From contig NZ_LRVM01000002.1 in NCBI RefSeq assembly GCF_001571775.1, positions 1 to 64,000 of the forward strand: a stretch of 64,000 nt of DNA, in the 5' to 3' direction. A model generated the notes under the pieces. The model saw only the letters and a program-made list of their open reading frames with translations, was not told where the DNA came from and did no database searches. Source of the stretch: Anaerotignum neopropionicum (GTDB lineage Bacteria > Bacillota > Clostridia > Lachnospirales > Anaerotignaceae). This document shows, piece by piece, positions 52,269 to 61,189 of this stretch; the first letter of the stretch is position 1, and every line of letters begins with the position of its first letter. The position numbers and the translations under genes were made by a program.

Positions 52269-53108
52269 ATGGAAAAAGTCTATTGGGATTGCCCAGACTT
52301 TTCTCTGTCCCAAACTTTAGAATGTGGACAATGCTTTCGCTATCAAAAAGAAGACAATGATTGCTATACTGTCATCTCCGGCCAAAGGGTGGTTACCCTT
52401 GGCCAAGCGGGGGGCAGTATCGTTTTTTATGGTGGGGAGGATATCTCGTTTTGGAAAGGATACTTTGATGGAGAGAGAAACTATGGGGAAATTAAACAGC
52501 AATTAAGCCGAAACGACCCCGTTATGTCGGAGGCCATTTCTTTTGCACCGGGTATCCGCATTTTAAAGCAAGAATTTTTTGAGATGCTAATGTCCTTTAT
52601 ACTATCCCAGAATAACCATATTCCAAGAATACGAGGGCTGATACAAAGGCTTTGTGGGGAATACGGAACATGTATAGGCCCGGGGCAATACAGCTTTCCA
52701 ACACCTGAACAGCTATCGGGGGTTTCGGAGGAGGAATATCGCCGCCTTGGCTGTGGGTTTCGTGCCAGATATTTGACAGATGCTGTGGGGAAAGTGCTGG
52801 CTGGGGGCTTTTGCCCAGGGGAACTGGATCAATTATCAACGGCTGAGCTTCGCCAACGACTAATGTCAATTTGTGGCGTTGGACAAAAGGTGGCGGATTG
52901 TATTTTGCTGTTTTCTTTTGGTAGATATGAGGTTTTCCCTATGGATGTTTGGATTAATCGTGTTTACAGCCATGCATATTGCAGTGGAAAAAAGCTTTCT
53001 TTGTTGGAGCTGCAAAAATCGGCGGCAGAGAATTTTGGTGAGAACGCAGGGTTTGCGCAGCAATATTTATTTCATTACGGAAGAAATATGAAAATTGGGA
53101 AGGGGTAA
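52269..53108 (+). CDS. 8-oxoguanine DNA glycosylase (OGG/AlkA type)
   Basis: A 279-residue base-excision enzyme. The N-terminal OGG-type domain begins with FSLSQTLECGQCFRYQ. The helix-hairpin-helix SICGVGQKVADCILLFSFG near residues 198-216 carries the lysine nucleophile (GQKVAD), and the catalytic Asp is in FPMDVWINRVYS near residue 224. The K and D arrangement matches OGG1, bifunctional glycosylase/lyase. RBS AAAGGTGTG. Part of a small DNA repair group with nth across the gap. Confidence 0.9.
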   Translation: MEKVYWDCPDFSLSQTLECGQCFRYQKEDNDCYTVISGQRVVTLGQAGGSIVFYGGEDISFWKGYFDGERNYGEIKQQLSRNDPVMSEAISFAPGIRILKQEFFEMLMSFILSQNNHIPRIRGLIQRLCGEYGTCIGPGQYSFPTPEQLSGVSEEEYRRLGCGFRARYLTDAVGKVLAGGFCPGELDQLSTAELRQRLMSICGVGQKVADCILLFSFGRYEVFPMDVWINRVYSHAYCSGKKLSLLELQKSAAENFGENAGFAQQYLFHYGRNMKIGKG

Positions 53109-53114
53109 GAAGGA

Positions 53115-53594
53115 ATGGTTAAAACCAACGTGATGCGGCTATTGGAAACGGCAGGGATTTCTTACCGAATATCCCAGTATGAATATGACGAAAATAATCT
53201 TTCCGGAATGGATGCGGCGGAAAAAATAGGAATCCCACCGGAGCAGGTTTTTAAAACCCTTGTAACCAGGGGGGATAAAGCTGGAGTTTTGGTATTTTGC
53301 ATTCCCGTTAATACGGAGCTGGATTTGAAGAAAGCAGCGACGGTATCGGGCAACAAAAAGCTGGAAATGACTCATGTAAAGGAGCTTTTAGCGTTAACGG
53401 GGTACATTAGAGGGGGCTGCTCCCCTATTGGTATGAAAAAGAAATACCCCACCATTATCGATGAAACGGCCATTTTGTTTGATGAAATTGCCGTCAGTGC
53501 GGGTATTAGAGGAGAGCAGGTAATTCTTTCCCCCTATGCTTTGATTGCATATACAGAGGCAACTGAGGCAGACCTAACAAAGGAACTCAGCTAA
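53115..53594 (+). CDS. ybaK: Cys-tRNA(Pro)/Cys-tRNA(Cys) deacylase (YbaK/EbsC)
   Basis: A 159-residue editing enzyme that hydrolyses Cys mischarged onto tRNA-Pro. Signature segments are MDAAEKIGIPPEQVFKTLV near residue 32, GNKKLEMTHVKELLALTGY with the catalytic Lys, and GGCSPIGMKKKYPTIID near residue 97. It begins six bases after the glycosylase gene and is probably in the same transcript. Confidence 0.93.
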   Translation: MVKTNVMRLLETAGISYRISQYEYDENNLSGMDAAEKIGIPPEQVFKTLVTRGDKAGVLVFCIPVNTELDLKKAATVSGNKKLEMTHVKELLALTGYIRGGCSPIGMKKKYPTIIDETAILFDEIAVSAGIRGEQVILSPYALIAYTEATEADLTKELS

Positions 53595-53661
53595 GAACTT
53601 CATAATAAGAGATGAAATTTGCTTCACAAATCATATTTTTTATGGAAGGGAAACAAAACTT

Positions 53662-53892
53662 ATGAAAAAGATGATATTAGGAATGGGATTATTTGTATGC
53701 GGCTTTTTGGGCGTGATTGCTTTATTGACAGCAACAGTACTCTGCCCTATTATCCCCTGGAGCTACAATAATATAGAAGGTTGGCTCGGGGTTATTTTAG
53801 GGATGCAACTTCAGCTGCCTTTGATTGTTTTTTTTGCCACTGGGGTAATGGGTCTGGTTATTTGTGTAAAGGAAGCCTATCAAACAAAATAA
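53662..53892 (+). CDS. Small membrane protein, 76 residues
   Basis: Two hydrophobic helices (LFVCGFLGVIALLTATVLC and LPLIVFFATGVMGLVICV) are separated by a short polar loop with SYNNIEGWLG. The RBS is GGAAGGG. No family recognised. A shared terminator follows. Confidence 0.65.
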   Translation: MKKMILGMGLFVCGFLGVIALLTATVLCPIIPWSYNNIEGWLGVILGMQLQLPLIVFFATGVMGLVICVKEAYQTK

Positions 53893-53901
53893 GAAATATA
53901 A

Positions 53902-53941
53902 AAACAGGGCATCATCGTTTGCAAGGGATGATGCCCTGTTT
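53902..53941. terminator. Bidirectional terminator between convergent genes
   Basis: AAACAGGGCATCATC (53902-53916) pairs with GATGATGCCCTGTTT (53927-53941). A run on the left and T run on the right let it serve both the small membrane protein and the protease gene arriving from the other strand. Confidence 0.88.
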
Positions 53942-53981
53942 CTTATAAGTCGTTTTATTGGCCTGCGTGCAATAATGAAAT

Positions 53982-55241
53982 TTAATTGAACTGAATTTCC
54001 AATGCATCGGTGGTTGGGGTTTCAATACCGTTTCTGACTGCGGAAACCTTAATATAAACAGCCCGATTGTTGATCGTACTAATCCCAAAACATTGTGGAA
54101 AGCCCCAATACCACGTATCGCCGCCCAGTGCTTTGTTTTGCAGCTTGGCAAAGGTTCCGCCTTTTGTGTAGGAAATATAAACATAAAAATAATCAGCATC
54201 ATACACTGGCGCCCAGGTTACATAGGCAGAGTTGTTTTCCAGCCGGTAGTCCAAATTTTGGGGTGCACTTGGCGTGTAGGAATAAGACTTCATTTGCCGA
54301 ATGGGAATCGAAAGATTCTTCGGCACCTTCATAATTTCACTAACGGGGATGGCAAAGGATTCCTCATCGCTATAAGATGAGGTCATACCAATCAGCTTGC
54401 CACTGCTGTTAAACAATGCGCCGCCACTGCTGCCGTGGTCAATAAAGGCGCTGGCGGAAATGATATCTTGATTAAAGTCGTTTATAAATCCTTGGGATAC
54501 AGTGTTACGATTGCCTTTAGGCGCACCAACTGTGGTTACGGCGTCCCCCTTTACAATAGAGGCTGCCACGGTTGCCGGAATTAAGTTTTCTTTATCAATT
54601 TGTAGCAGGGCAATATCTCTTTGGGCATCTAAGCCCACAACGGTAGCGTTTCCTTGGTATATGGAATTATCAGCAAACACCATTTGCACTAAGGATGCAC
54701 CTTCGATTACATGAAAATTCGTTGCAATCAAGCCGTCAGAGGAAAGGATAATGCCACTTCCTTGCATTTTATTTGTCTGCAAATAAACTACGGAATCGGT
54801 TAAATCCCCTTGGGATATTTGGCGGGTGGTGATAATCACTGTGTAGGTTTCCCCATTCCATTCAACCGTTGCACCACTGTACTCCGCCACAAAACGAAGG
54901 GGAACCATGGTTGTATTGTCTGATAGGGTAGCTGCCGCATCTAAAGTCACAGACTCTTGATTTACAAGGGCAATAGGGTTATTAATGGTGAGAAACAGCT
55001 GTGTGTCATCTTTGGTTGCCTCAACGGTGCGGCTATCCTGATGCCACACAACGGTATAGTTCAATGCTTCCATAATACTGCGCATGGGAACCAAAACCCG
55101 GTCATTTTCAATGAGGGCGGGTGCTGAAAGGGGCAGGGGGTATCCGTTCAGGGTTACTGAAATATTTTTCGCCGTAGCAGGCATAATTGCAGAAAAACAA
55201 AGTATCAAAAAGAGGATAAAGCCTCTCGAAATTTTTCTCAT
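53982..55241 (-). CDS. Secreted trypsin-like serine protease with N-terminal stalk (copper-amine-oxidase-like) domain and C-terminal Fn3-like domain
   Basis: A 419-residue exported protein. A signal peptide (FILFLILCFSAIMPATA) is followed by a copper-amine-oxidase-N-like module (residues 26-135: LIENDRVLVPMRSIMEALNY, then MVPLRFVAEYSGATVEW). The protease domain has His in ATNFHVIEGA near residue 175, Asp in DAQRDIALLQI and Ser in DHGSSGGALFN near residue 267. The last 80 residues resemble an Fn3 domain. The ATG at 55241 follows AAAGGATG; the longer frame lacks an RBS. Likely cell-surface proteolysis or sensing. Confidence 0.87.
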   Translation of the reverse strand: MRKISRGFILFLILCFSAIMPATAKNISVTLNGYPLPLSAPALIENDRVLVPMRSIMEALNYTVVWHQDSRTVEATKDDTQLFLTINNPIALVNQESVTLDAAATLSDNTTMVPLRFVAEYSGATVEWNGETYTVIITTRQISQGDLTDSVVYLQTNKMQGSGIILSSDGLIATNFHVIEGASLVQMVFADNSIYQGNATVVGLDAQRDIALLQIDKENLIPATVAASIVKGDAVTTVGAPKGNRNTVSQGFINDFNQDIISASAFIDHGSSGGALFNSSGKLIGMTSSYSDEESFAIPVSEIMKVPKNLSIPIRQMKSYSYTPSAPQNLDYRLENNSAYVTWAPVYDADYFYVYISYTKGGTFAKLQNKALGGDTWYWGFPQCFGISTINNRAVYIKVSAVRNGIETPTTDALEIQFN

Positions 55242-55441
55242 TCTTTCACATCCTTTTCCGGTAGAGTATAGCACAATTTTTATAAAATGGCTACAAAAAA
55301 AATCTATTATTCTGTGGACAAAATTGGAAACACTAGGAAAATCAGCATACATTTGCATACCCATAGAATGGTTGATAAGTTTACTTTGGGAGAAAAGTGG
55401 AATGAATGCTTCTCCTCCCGCCTTGAGGTGTATTGGCATAG

Positions 55442-55688
55442 GCGTGGAAAGACAGTGCGAATGCCGATACTGGCAATATTTTGGATAATTACCTTTTTGG
55501 TATAATCTGTGCTTTGGTATTTTTTGACAAATACCATAAAAAAATGAAAAAAATCAACAGCTTGCTTTTGGCATTTTGGGGAAAATACCTTGGACGGCAT
55601 CCTTTTTAATATATCATTTTAACAGAAGGATTGAGATTGCATTTTCCTTGCATTTGTAGTATTCTTTGGAATAAGGAGGAAGGTTTTT
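55442..55688. other. Intergenic region between protease and acetyltransferase genes
   Basis: About 250 bases between divergent genes. No gene is supported. AATAAGGAGGA just before 55689 is the RBS of the acetyltransferase. Confidence 0.4.
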
Positions 55689-56213
55689 ATGTTTGAACGT
55701 ATATATAAGGATACATTTTGCACAGTATATCCGATTTTAGAGGAAGCCTTTCCAGTGGAAGAATTGCGAGAAGAACAACGGCAAAAAGCCCTTTTGGATC
55801 AGCCGAGGTACCGTTTATATGGGATGAAGGAAGATAACGGGATACTCCAAGGGGTAATTGCACTATGGGATTTTGACGACTTTTTATATTTTGAGCATTT
55901 TGCCATACAGCCATCTTTTAGAAACGAGGGGTTTGGTGGAAAAAAGCTTGCTGAAGTGATTGCCTGGGCAAAGAAGCCAATTGTTTTGGAAGTGGAAGTG
56001 CCAAAAGATGATTTTACATTAAGGCGTGTTGGTTTTTATGAAAGGCATGGTTTTTATTTCAATGAGTATCCTTATTTGCAGCCACCCATGAGAGCGGGGC
56101 AGGGGATGCTGCCTTTGCGGCTCATGACAATGCCTGAAAAAATATCCGAGGACGAATATAAAAGGTACAAAAGCTTAATTTACAAGGATGTTTACAATTA
56201 TGAGGAGGCATAA
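55689..56213 (+). CDS. GNAT family N-acetyltransferase
   Basis: A 174-residue acetyltransferase. The acetyl-CoA motif is in FAIQPSFRNEGFGGKKLAEV near residues 75-94 (Q/R-x-x-G-x-G/A in SFRNEGFGGK), followed by RRVGFYERHGFYFNEYPY, a common substrate-side end. The target is unknown. It is followed by a ROK kinase one base after the stop. Confidence 0.88.
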   Translation: MFERIYKDTFCTVYPILEEAFPVEELREEQRQKALLDQPRYRLYGMKEDNGILQGVIALWDFDDFLYFEHFAIQPSFRNEGFGGKKLAEVIAWAKKPIVLEVEVPKDDFTLRRVGFYERHGFYFNEYPYLQPPMRAGQGMLPLRLMTMPEKISEDEYKRYKSLIYKDVYNYEEA

Positions 56214-56214
56214 G

Positions 56215-57159
56215 ATGGAATACTGTTTTGGGGTGGATATTGGCGGTACCACAGTGAAAATGGGACTGTTTTCCGGAGAGGGCGAGCTTTTGGAAAAATG
56301 GGAGATTCCAACCAAAAAAGGAACGGATTCTAAGCCGTTACTGAAGGCTGTTGGGGAAGAAATGGAAAAATGCCTAAGCCGAAAAGGCATTAAAAAAGAA
56401 GAAATTGCCGGGGTTGGCATGGCGGCGCCGGGGCCGGTAAACGAGGAAGGCTTATTGCGAGGTGCGGTAAACATTGGATGGGGTGATGTGTTTCTTGGAA
56501 GAGAAGCGGAAAAAATCATGGAGATTTTCCCTGTATTTATTGGAAATGACGCAAGTTTTGCCGCATTGGGAGAGTTTACCTTTGGCGCAGGCAAGGACGT
56601 AAGCAGTCTTATTATGATTACCTTGGGAACAGGCGTTGGCGGCGGTGTTGTTTTAAATGGCCAAGTTCTTATGGGAAAGACGGGAACCGCCGGAGAAATT
56701 GGACATACAACCATTAATCCCTTTGAAACGCTCACTTGCAATTGTGGGAAAAAAGGTTGTCTGGAGCAATATGCTTCTGCTACGGGCATGGTTCGAATGG
56801 CGGAAAAGTTTTTGCAGGAGTCGAATAAACCCTCCCCCCTTCGTCAATTGGATAAAATTACGGCGAAAGATCTTTGGGAGCAGGCGAAAAAAGGCGACGA
56901 GCTGGCGCTGGATATAACAAAATATGTATCCCATCTTTTAGGTATGGCGATTGCTAATGCATGCTATATTGTTGATCCTGAAATGGTTGTTATTGGCGGG
57001 GGGGTATCCCAAGCGGGACAATTTCTTTTGAAGATGATTCAAGAGGCCTATGCCCAGCATGTTTTCCCCCATTGCAGAGATAAAAAATTTGCCTTGGCCA
57101 AGCTTCATAATGATGCGGGCATTTATGGAGCAGCAGCGATGGTGTTTGAGAAAAAATAA
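56215..57159 (+). CDS. ROK family glucokinase / sugar kinase
   Basis: A 314-residue ATP-dependent hexose kinase. The N-terminal phosphate loop is FGVDIGGTTVKMGLF, the substrate loop GIGNDASFAALGEF near residue 110, and the zinc motif CNCGKKGC near residue 177 follows the catalytic segment GEIGHTTINPF. The C-terminal GGGVSQAG is adenine binding. The ATG at 56215 has GAGGAGG upstream. Probably a glucokinase for glycolysis. Confidence 0.92.
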   Translation: MEYCFGVDIGGTTVKMGLFSGEGELLEKWEIPTKKGTDSKPLLKAVGEEMEKCLSRKGIKKEEIAGVGMAAPGPVNEEGLLRGAVNIGWGDVFLGREAEKIMEIFPVFIGNDASFAALGEFTFGAGKDVSSLIMITLGTGVGGGVVLNGQVLMGKTGTAGEIGHTTINPFETLTCNCGKKGCLEQYASATGMVRMAEKFLQESNKPSPLRQLDKITAKDLWEQAKKGDELALDITKYVSHLLGMAIANACYIVDPEMVVIGGGVSQAGQFLLKMIQEAYAQHVFPHCRDKKFALAKLHNDAGIYGAAAMVFEKK

Positions 57160-57381
57160 ATTGGTTAATCATTACAAAAAAAAATTAAAATCCATATTAA
57201 ATCTAAGGGAAAGTTGTGAAAACCAACCAATTGTGTTTTTTTACAGAAAAGAATGAAAATTTAAGAGGATTTTTTAAAATTTTGGAGAATACTAATTACA
57301 AACAGATAGAAAACTATTTGTTTGAAAAATTATATAACATAAATCCAGAGGTATTTCACCAGTATAAAGGGGGAGATTGCA

Positions 57382-57798
57382 ATGGTACAGATTCTTGCAG
57401 GCGAAAAAGGTGTAGGTAAAACAAAACGACTGATCGCTATGGCGAACGAGGCAAGCAAGGAAGCAAAAGGCTGTGTTGTATTTATTGATGATGACAATAG
57501 TCGCATGTATGATCTTCATTATAGTGTGCGGTTCGTGGATACTCCAAAATTTATTATGGAAAGTCCTCAGGTTTTTAAAGGTTTCGTATGTGGCATACTC
57601 TCTCAGAATAACGATATTGAAAAGGTTTACATTGATGGATTAAATTATATTATGGAAAAAATTAATAATAGTGAATTTACTGAGTTTATTTGTCAGTTGA
57701 ACGATATTTCAAAGGAAACGGAAACAGACTTTACAATGATTATTAGCCGCAAGCAAGAAGAACTTCCTAGTGAGATTCATCCTTATATCATATCGTAA
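57382..57798 (+). CDS. Small P-loop ATPase-like protein
   Basis: A 138-residue protein with an early Walker A motif LAGEKGVGKTKRLI (residues 5-18), a Walker B-like stretch VVFIDDD near residue 32 and KVYIDGLNYIM near 78. It lacks helicase or kinase motifs. The RBS is AAAGGGGGAG. Similar short P-loop proteins are common in Clostridia and are often annotated as hypothetical. Function unknown. Confidence 0.75.
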   Translation: MVQILAGEKGVGKTKRLIAMANEASKEAKGCVVFIDDDNSRMYDLHYSVRFVDTPKFIMESPQVFKGFVCGILSQNNDIEKVYIDGLNYIMEKINNSEFTEFICQLNDISKETETDFTMIISRKQEELPSEIHPYIIS

Positions 57799-57814
57799 AA
57801 TAAAATAGGAAAAC

Positions 57815-57859
57815 AAACCGGTCAGCGATTCCCAAAAGGGATCGGCTGGCCGTTTTTTA
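57815..57859 (+). terminator. Terminator of the small ATPase gene
   Basis: AACCGGTCAGCGATTCCC pairs with GGGATCGGCTGGCCGTT through a few mismatches and a 4-base loop, followed by TTTTTT. Confidence 0.8.
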
Positions 57860-58076
57860 TCTAATTTTTTCGAAAAGAGTATTATGTTGTTTGACAAATT
57901 TTATAATTAGATAAAAAACATAAAATCATTGATTTTAAAGGGTTTTATAGTAAAGTTTGTAATGATAATTAAAATTTTTGAAAAGTAAAATTCCATAAAA
58001 AAGTATCAACAAAGAGTACTAAAAATATAAAAATAATTAATTTTTGTATAATTTAAAAAACATGGTGTGTTTAGTC
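57860..58076. other. A+T-rich leader region of the CoA-transferase gene
   Basis: Very A+T-rich, no gene. TATAAT occurs near 58047 without a clear -35. The more likely promoter lies just after (58077-58106). Confidence 0.4.
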
Positions 58077-58106
58077 TTTACGAATAACCTTTTTTCATGC
58101 TAAAAT
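58077..58106 (+). promoter_or_regulatory. Probable promoter of the CoA-transferase gene
   Basis: TTTACG at 58077-58082 and TAAAAT at 58101-58106 are 18 bp apart; the leader to the start codon is about 95 bases. Confidence 0.4.
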
Positions 58107-58211
58107 ACGGTGAACAGATAGTATTTTGTATTCAATTAATTGTATTTTCGTATTTTTATTGTGCAATTTGCCAAAGGAATAGAGATGATAAATAGGAAAG
58201 GTGAGAGAAAT

Positions 58212-59522
58212 ATGAATAAGTTTCGGGAAATGTATCTTGCAAAAAGAATGACACCTGCAGAAGTTGCGTTGTTTGTAAAATCCGGTGACGTTTGTGCCAG
58301 CCCTACTGGTTTGGAAATGCCTACCGCAATTTGCGAGGCAATTGGGCAAAGGGCAAGAAATGGAGAATTAACAGGCGTGGTTCATCATCAGACCTTATGT
58401 GTAGAAAATGCTCCGTTTTTGCATTATGAAGAGCTGAAGGGGAAATATGACTATGTTTCCTGGTTTACGGGCGCTGTAGGCAGAAAGGGTATTCAAGAAG
58501 GGCATTATACATATGTCCCCAATAATTATAGCACAATTCCCAGCTACTGGAGAGATGTGAAGCCAAAGCTGGATGTTTTTTATGCAGAGGTTTCTCCCAT
58601 GGATGATCATGGATTTTTTAGCTGTGCCATGGCGGGGGCAGAGGTTGTTGCTATGCGTGAGAAAGCGAAGGTCATCCTTTTGGATGTAAATGATAAAATG
58701 CCCCGTGTTTTGGGAAATAATCAGATTCATATTTCTCAGGTTACAGCCCTTTGTGAATCCTCAAGACCACTTTCCATTTTGCCCAATGCACCGTTGACGG
58801 ATATTGATAAAAAAATTGGACAGATGATTGCGGACGAAGTAGTCAATGGTGCCACCTTGCAACTGGGGATTGGTGGCATCCCCAATGCCGTTGGTGTTCT
58901 TTTGAAGGATAAAAAGGATTTGGGTATTCATACGGAAATGTTTACAGACAGCATGGTGGATCTGATTGAATGCGGTGCTGTTACAAATATGAAAAAGCCG
59001 ATTAATGTAGGAAAAACCGTTGCAACCTTGGCGTGGGGTACCCAAAAGATGTACGATTTTATGAACGACAACCCTGCTTTTGAAATGCATCCGGTGGACT
59101 ATACAAATAACCCCTATATTATTGGACAGCATGACAATTTTGTTTCCGTAAATGCTTGCATTGAAATTGACCTTTTCGGCCAAGTTTGCTCCGAAAGCAT
59201 TGGCACAAAGCACTTTAGCGGTTCCGGCGGACAGGTGGATTATGTTCGTGGTGCAAACTTGTCCAAGGGCGGCAAAGGCTTTATTGCAATGACCTCTACA
59301 ACAAAGGGTGGAACGATTTCTAAAATTAAACCGACTTTGACACCCGGTTCCATCGTTACAACTACAAAAAATGAAGTAGACTTTTTGGTAACGGAAAATA
59401 ATATTGTACGCTTAAAGGGTCAAACAGCAAGCGATAGAGCAAAAATGATTATTTCTCTTGCTGATCCTCAGTTCCAAGAAGAATTAAAGTTTGAGGCGAA
59501 AAAAATGAACCTGATTATCTAA
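58212..59522 (+). CDS. Acetyl-CoA hydrolase/transferase family CoA-transferase (butyryl-/4-hydroxybutyryl-CoA type)
   Basis: A 436-residue family I-like CoA-transferase. The catalytic Glu is in LGIHTEMFTDSMVDLIE near residue 240 and the CoA-binding stretch LQLGIGGIPNAVG near 215. VDYVRGANLSKGGKGFIAMTS lies near residue 340. Family members move CoA between acetate and butyrate, propionate or hydroxy acids. The ATG at 58212 has AAAGGTGAG upstream; an upstream in-frame start lies inside the promoter leader. It probably ends a fermentation pathway and saves ATP; which acid is used is not readable. Confidence 0.88.
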   Translation: MNKFREMYLAKRMTPAEVALFVKSGDVCASPTGLEMPTAICEAIGQRARNGELTGVVHHQTLCVENAPFLHYEELKGKYDYVSWFTGAVGRKGIQEGHYTYVPNNYSTIPSYWRDVKPKLDVFYAEVSPMDDHGFFSCAMAGAEVVAMREKAKVILLDVNDKMPRVLGNNQIHISQVTALCESSRPLSILPNAPLTDIDKKIGQMIADEVVNGATLQLGIGGIPNAVGVLLKDKKDLGIHTEMFTDSMVDLIECGAVTNMKKPINVGKTVATLAWGTQKMYDFMNDNPAFEMHPVDYTNNPYIIGQHDNFVSVNACIEIDLFGQVCSESIGTKHFSGSGGQVDYVRGANLSKGGKGFIAMTSTTKGGTISKIKPTLTPGSIVTTTKNEVDFLVTENNIVRLKGQTASDRAKMIISLADPQFQEELKFEAKKMNLII

Positions 59523-59779
59523 TGGAACTTTTTTTTCATTCGTTAGAAAACGTACTTGTCCAAGAGGTATAAAAACATTTTATAGCTTTTACATTTGCAT
59601 AGGGGCTAGTGTGTTTTTAATTCTAGATTGGAGCCTAGGAAAATTTTTAAAGAACGATGAAAGCCGGCAAAACCTTATTTGCAAAGGATTTATAAAAAAA
59701 GTCTTTTATCTGAAAAGAAAGCAGGTTTATTTGACCAGCAAATATTTCGGATTGAGGGCTTTTTTTGAGAAAATGATTT

Positions 59780-59808
59780 TTGACAAAGATACAAAGATAT
59801 GTTATTTT
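59780..59808 (+). promoter_or_regulatory. Sigma-A-type promoter of the deaminase gene
   Basis: TTGACA at 59780-59785 and TATTTT at 59803-59808 are 17 bp apart, about 25 bases upstream of the start codon. The 59523-59779 stretch holds no supported gene. Confidence 0.6.
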
Positions 59809-59838
59809 TGATAAAATAATGTTTGGGGAGTGGAATCG

Positions 59839-60285
59839 GTGAGAGCCAGTTGGGACGAGTACTTTATGCAAATTGCAGAAATTGTGAAAACAAGATCCAC
59901 CTGCCTGCGAAGACAGGTGGGAGCGGTGATTGTTAAGGACAACCGCATAATAACCACAGGATATAACGGAGCCCCCTCGGGGCTAAAGCATTGTACGGAG
60001 TTGGGGGGATGCGAAAGAGAGCGCCTGGGTGTCCCTTCGGGGCAACGTCACGAGTTGTGTCGGGCGTTGCATGCGGAACAAAATGCCATTATTCAGGCGG
60101 CAAAGCTGGGGATTTCAACAGATGGCGGGACGATTTATATTACCCTTCAGCCATGTGTCATTTGTTCCAAAATGCTGATTAATGCGGGGATTAAGCGTAT
60201 TGTTCATAAAGGAGAATATCCCGATGAGCTTTCTCAAAAAATATTGGCGGAGGCTGAAATTGAAATTACCGTTATGCCTGATTAA
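59839..60285 (+). CDS. dCMP deaminase family protein (ComE operon protein 2-like)
   Basis: A 148-residue zinc deaminase. The motif HAEQNAI near residue 75 and [13 protein letters not shown] near residue 101 are the zinc ligands. It is the size and layout of ComEB/deoxycytidylate deaminases that supply dUMP for thymidylate synthesis. The GTG at 59839 is chosen because GGGGAG lies eight bases before it; another GTG three codons earlier overlaps that RBS. Confidence 0.88.
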   Translation: MRASWDEYFMQIAEIVKTRSTCLRRQVGAVIVKDNRIITTGYNGAPSGLKHCTELGGCERERLGVPSGQRHELCRALHAEQNAIIQAAKLGISTDGGTIYITLQPCVICSKMLINAGIKRIVHKGEYPDELSQKILAEAEIEITVMPD

Positions 60286-60454
60286 AAAGCCCCATTTTTT
60301 TTGCCACAAAAAATAATTTTTAGCGTATAGAGCACCATATCTACATAAGTTTTGCAAAGGTGCTGGAGTAAAAAACACTTTGCTTATTTGGCTAATTTGG
60401 ATCTATTTAGAAAGAAGTTATAAAGCAAACTGTATTGAATAGTTTACATAATAG

Positions 60455-60505
60455 AAGCGTTGGTTTCCATATTTTTAAAGAAACCAACGCTTGTTTATTT
60501 TACCT
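60455..60505 (+). terminator. Terminator of the deaminase gene
   Basis: AAGCGTTGGTTTC (60455-60467) and GAAACCAACGCTT (60480-60492) form a perfect 13-bp stem, followed by GTTTATTTT. It lies 170 bases after the stop and may also serve the deformylase gene on the opposite strand. Confidence 0.8.
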
Positions 60506-60555
60506 GATAGTATGTACGGCTAACCATAAGAATAGCTTCAAAGGGCAAAAGCCTT

Positions 60556-61041
60556 TTATTGTGTTTCCTTCCAAAAGAAGGAGTGATTATTTATACTGCG
60601 CATGACTGCCAGAATTCCATCCAGATGGTCAAATTCATGTTGCAATAATTCGGATAAGTCGCCTTCAAGCTCCATTTTGCAGCTGCATTGTTCCATATCT
60701 GTATAGCGGATGATACAGCGCTTATAACGTATTACCTTCACCAATAGATTTGGGAAGGACATACAGTCGTCCAAAACCTCCATTTGTTCCTCATCGGGAA
60801 ATTCCAAATGGGGATTGATAAATACCACAGGTTGGTCAATATACATATACAAAATACGTTTTTGTACCCCGATTTGCGGCGCTGCAATGGCACGGCCGGC
60901 GCCGTATTTTTTGCGAAATGCCATAAGCGTATCGTGCAAATCCTCAATGATTTTTGGCAGTCCCGAATAATCATCTTCCCCTACGGCAGAGGAAACCTGA
61001 TATAAGGCAGGGTTGCCCAAAAGTAATATTTTTTGCTCCAT
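60556..61041 (-). CDS. Peptide deformylase-like protein with altered motif 2
   Basis: A 161-residue metal hydrolase. Motif 1 GAGRAIAAPQIG is near residue 47 and motif 3 QHEFDHLDG near residue 134, both normal. Motif 2, usually EGCLS, reads DDCMS here: the metal-binding Cys is kept, the Glu-Gly is not. It would remove formyl groups from nascent proteins if active; otherwise it may be a divergent Def paralogue. The ATG at 61041 has AAAGGAGAG. A second, standard def would be expected elsewhere in the genome. Confidence 0.85.
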   Translation of the reverse strand: MEQKILLLGNPALYQVSSAVGEDDYSGLPKIIEDLHDTLMAFRKKYGAGRAIAAPQIGVQKRILYMYIDQPVVFINPHLEFPDEEQMEVLDDCMSFPNLLVKVIRYKRCIIRYTDMEQCSCKMELEGDLSELLQHEFDHLDGILAVMRSINNHSFFWKETQ

Positions 61042-61189
61042 TTGAATCTCTCCTTTCCTTTTCTTGAGTATATACCTTTTTTTCCAAAGGAACAATGGCG
61101 AACGTAGTTTCTTTTTTTCCATGGTTTGGGTTGCTCTTTGGAGGTTTGTCCAGTATAATAAAACAATAGAGCATGAGAGGAGCGGGGAT

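Noticed and set aside
59611..59811. Plus-strand 66-codon frame after the CoA-transferase
   Set aside because: No RBS, A+T-rich composition and it runs over the promoter of the deaminase gene.
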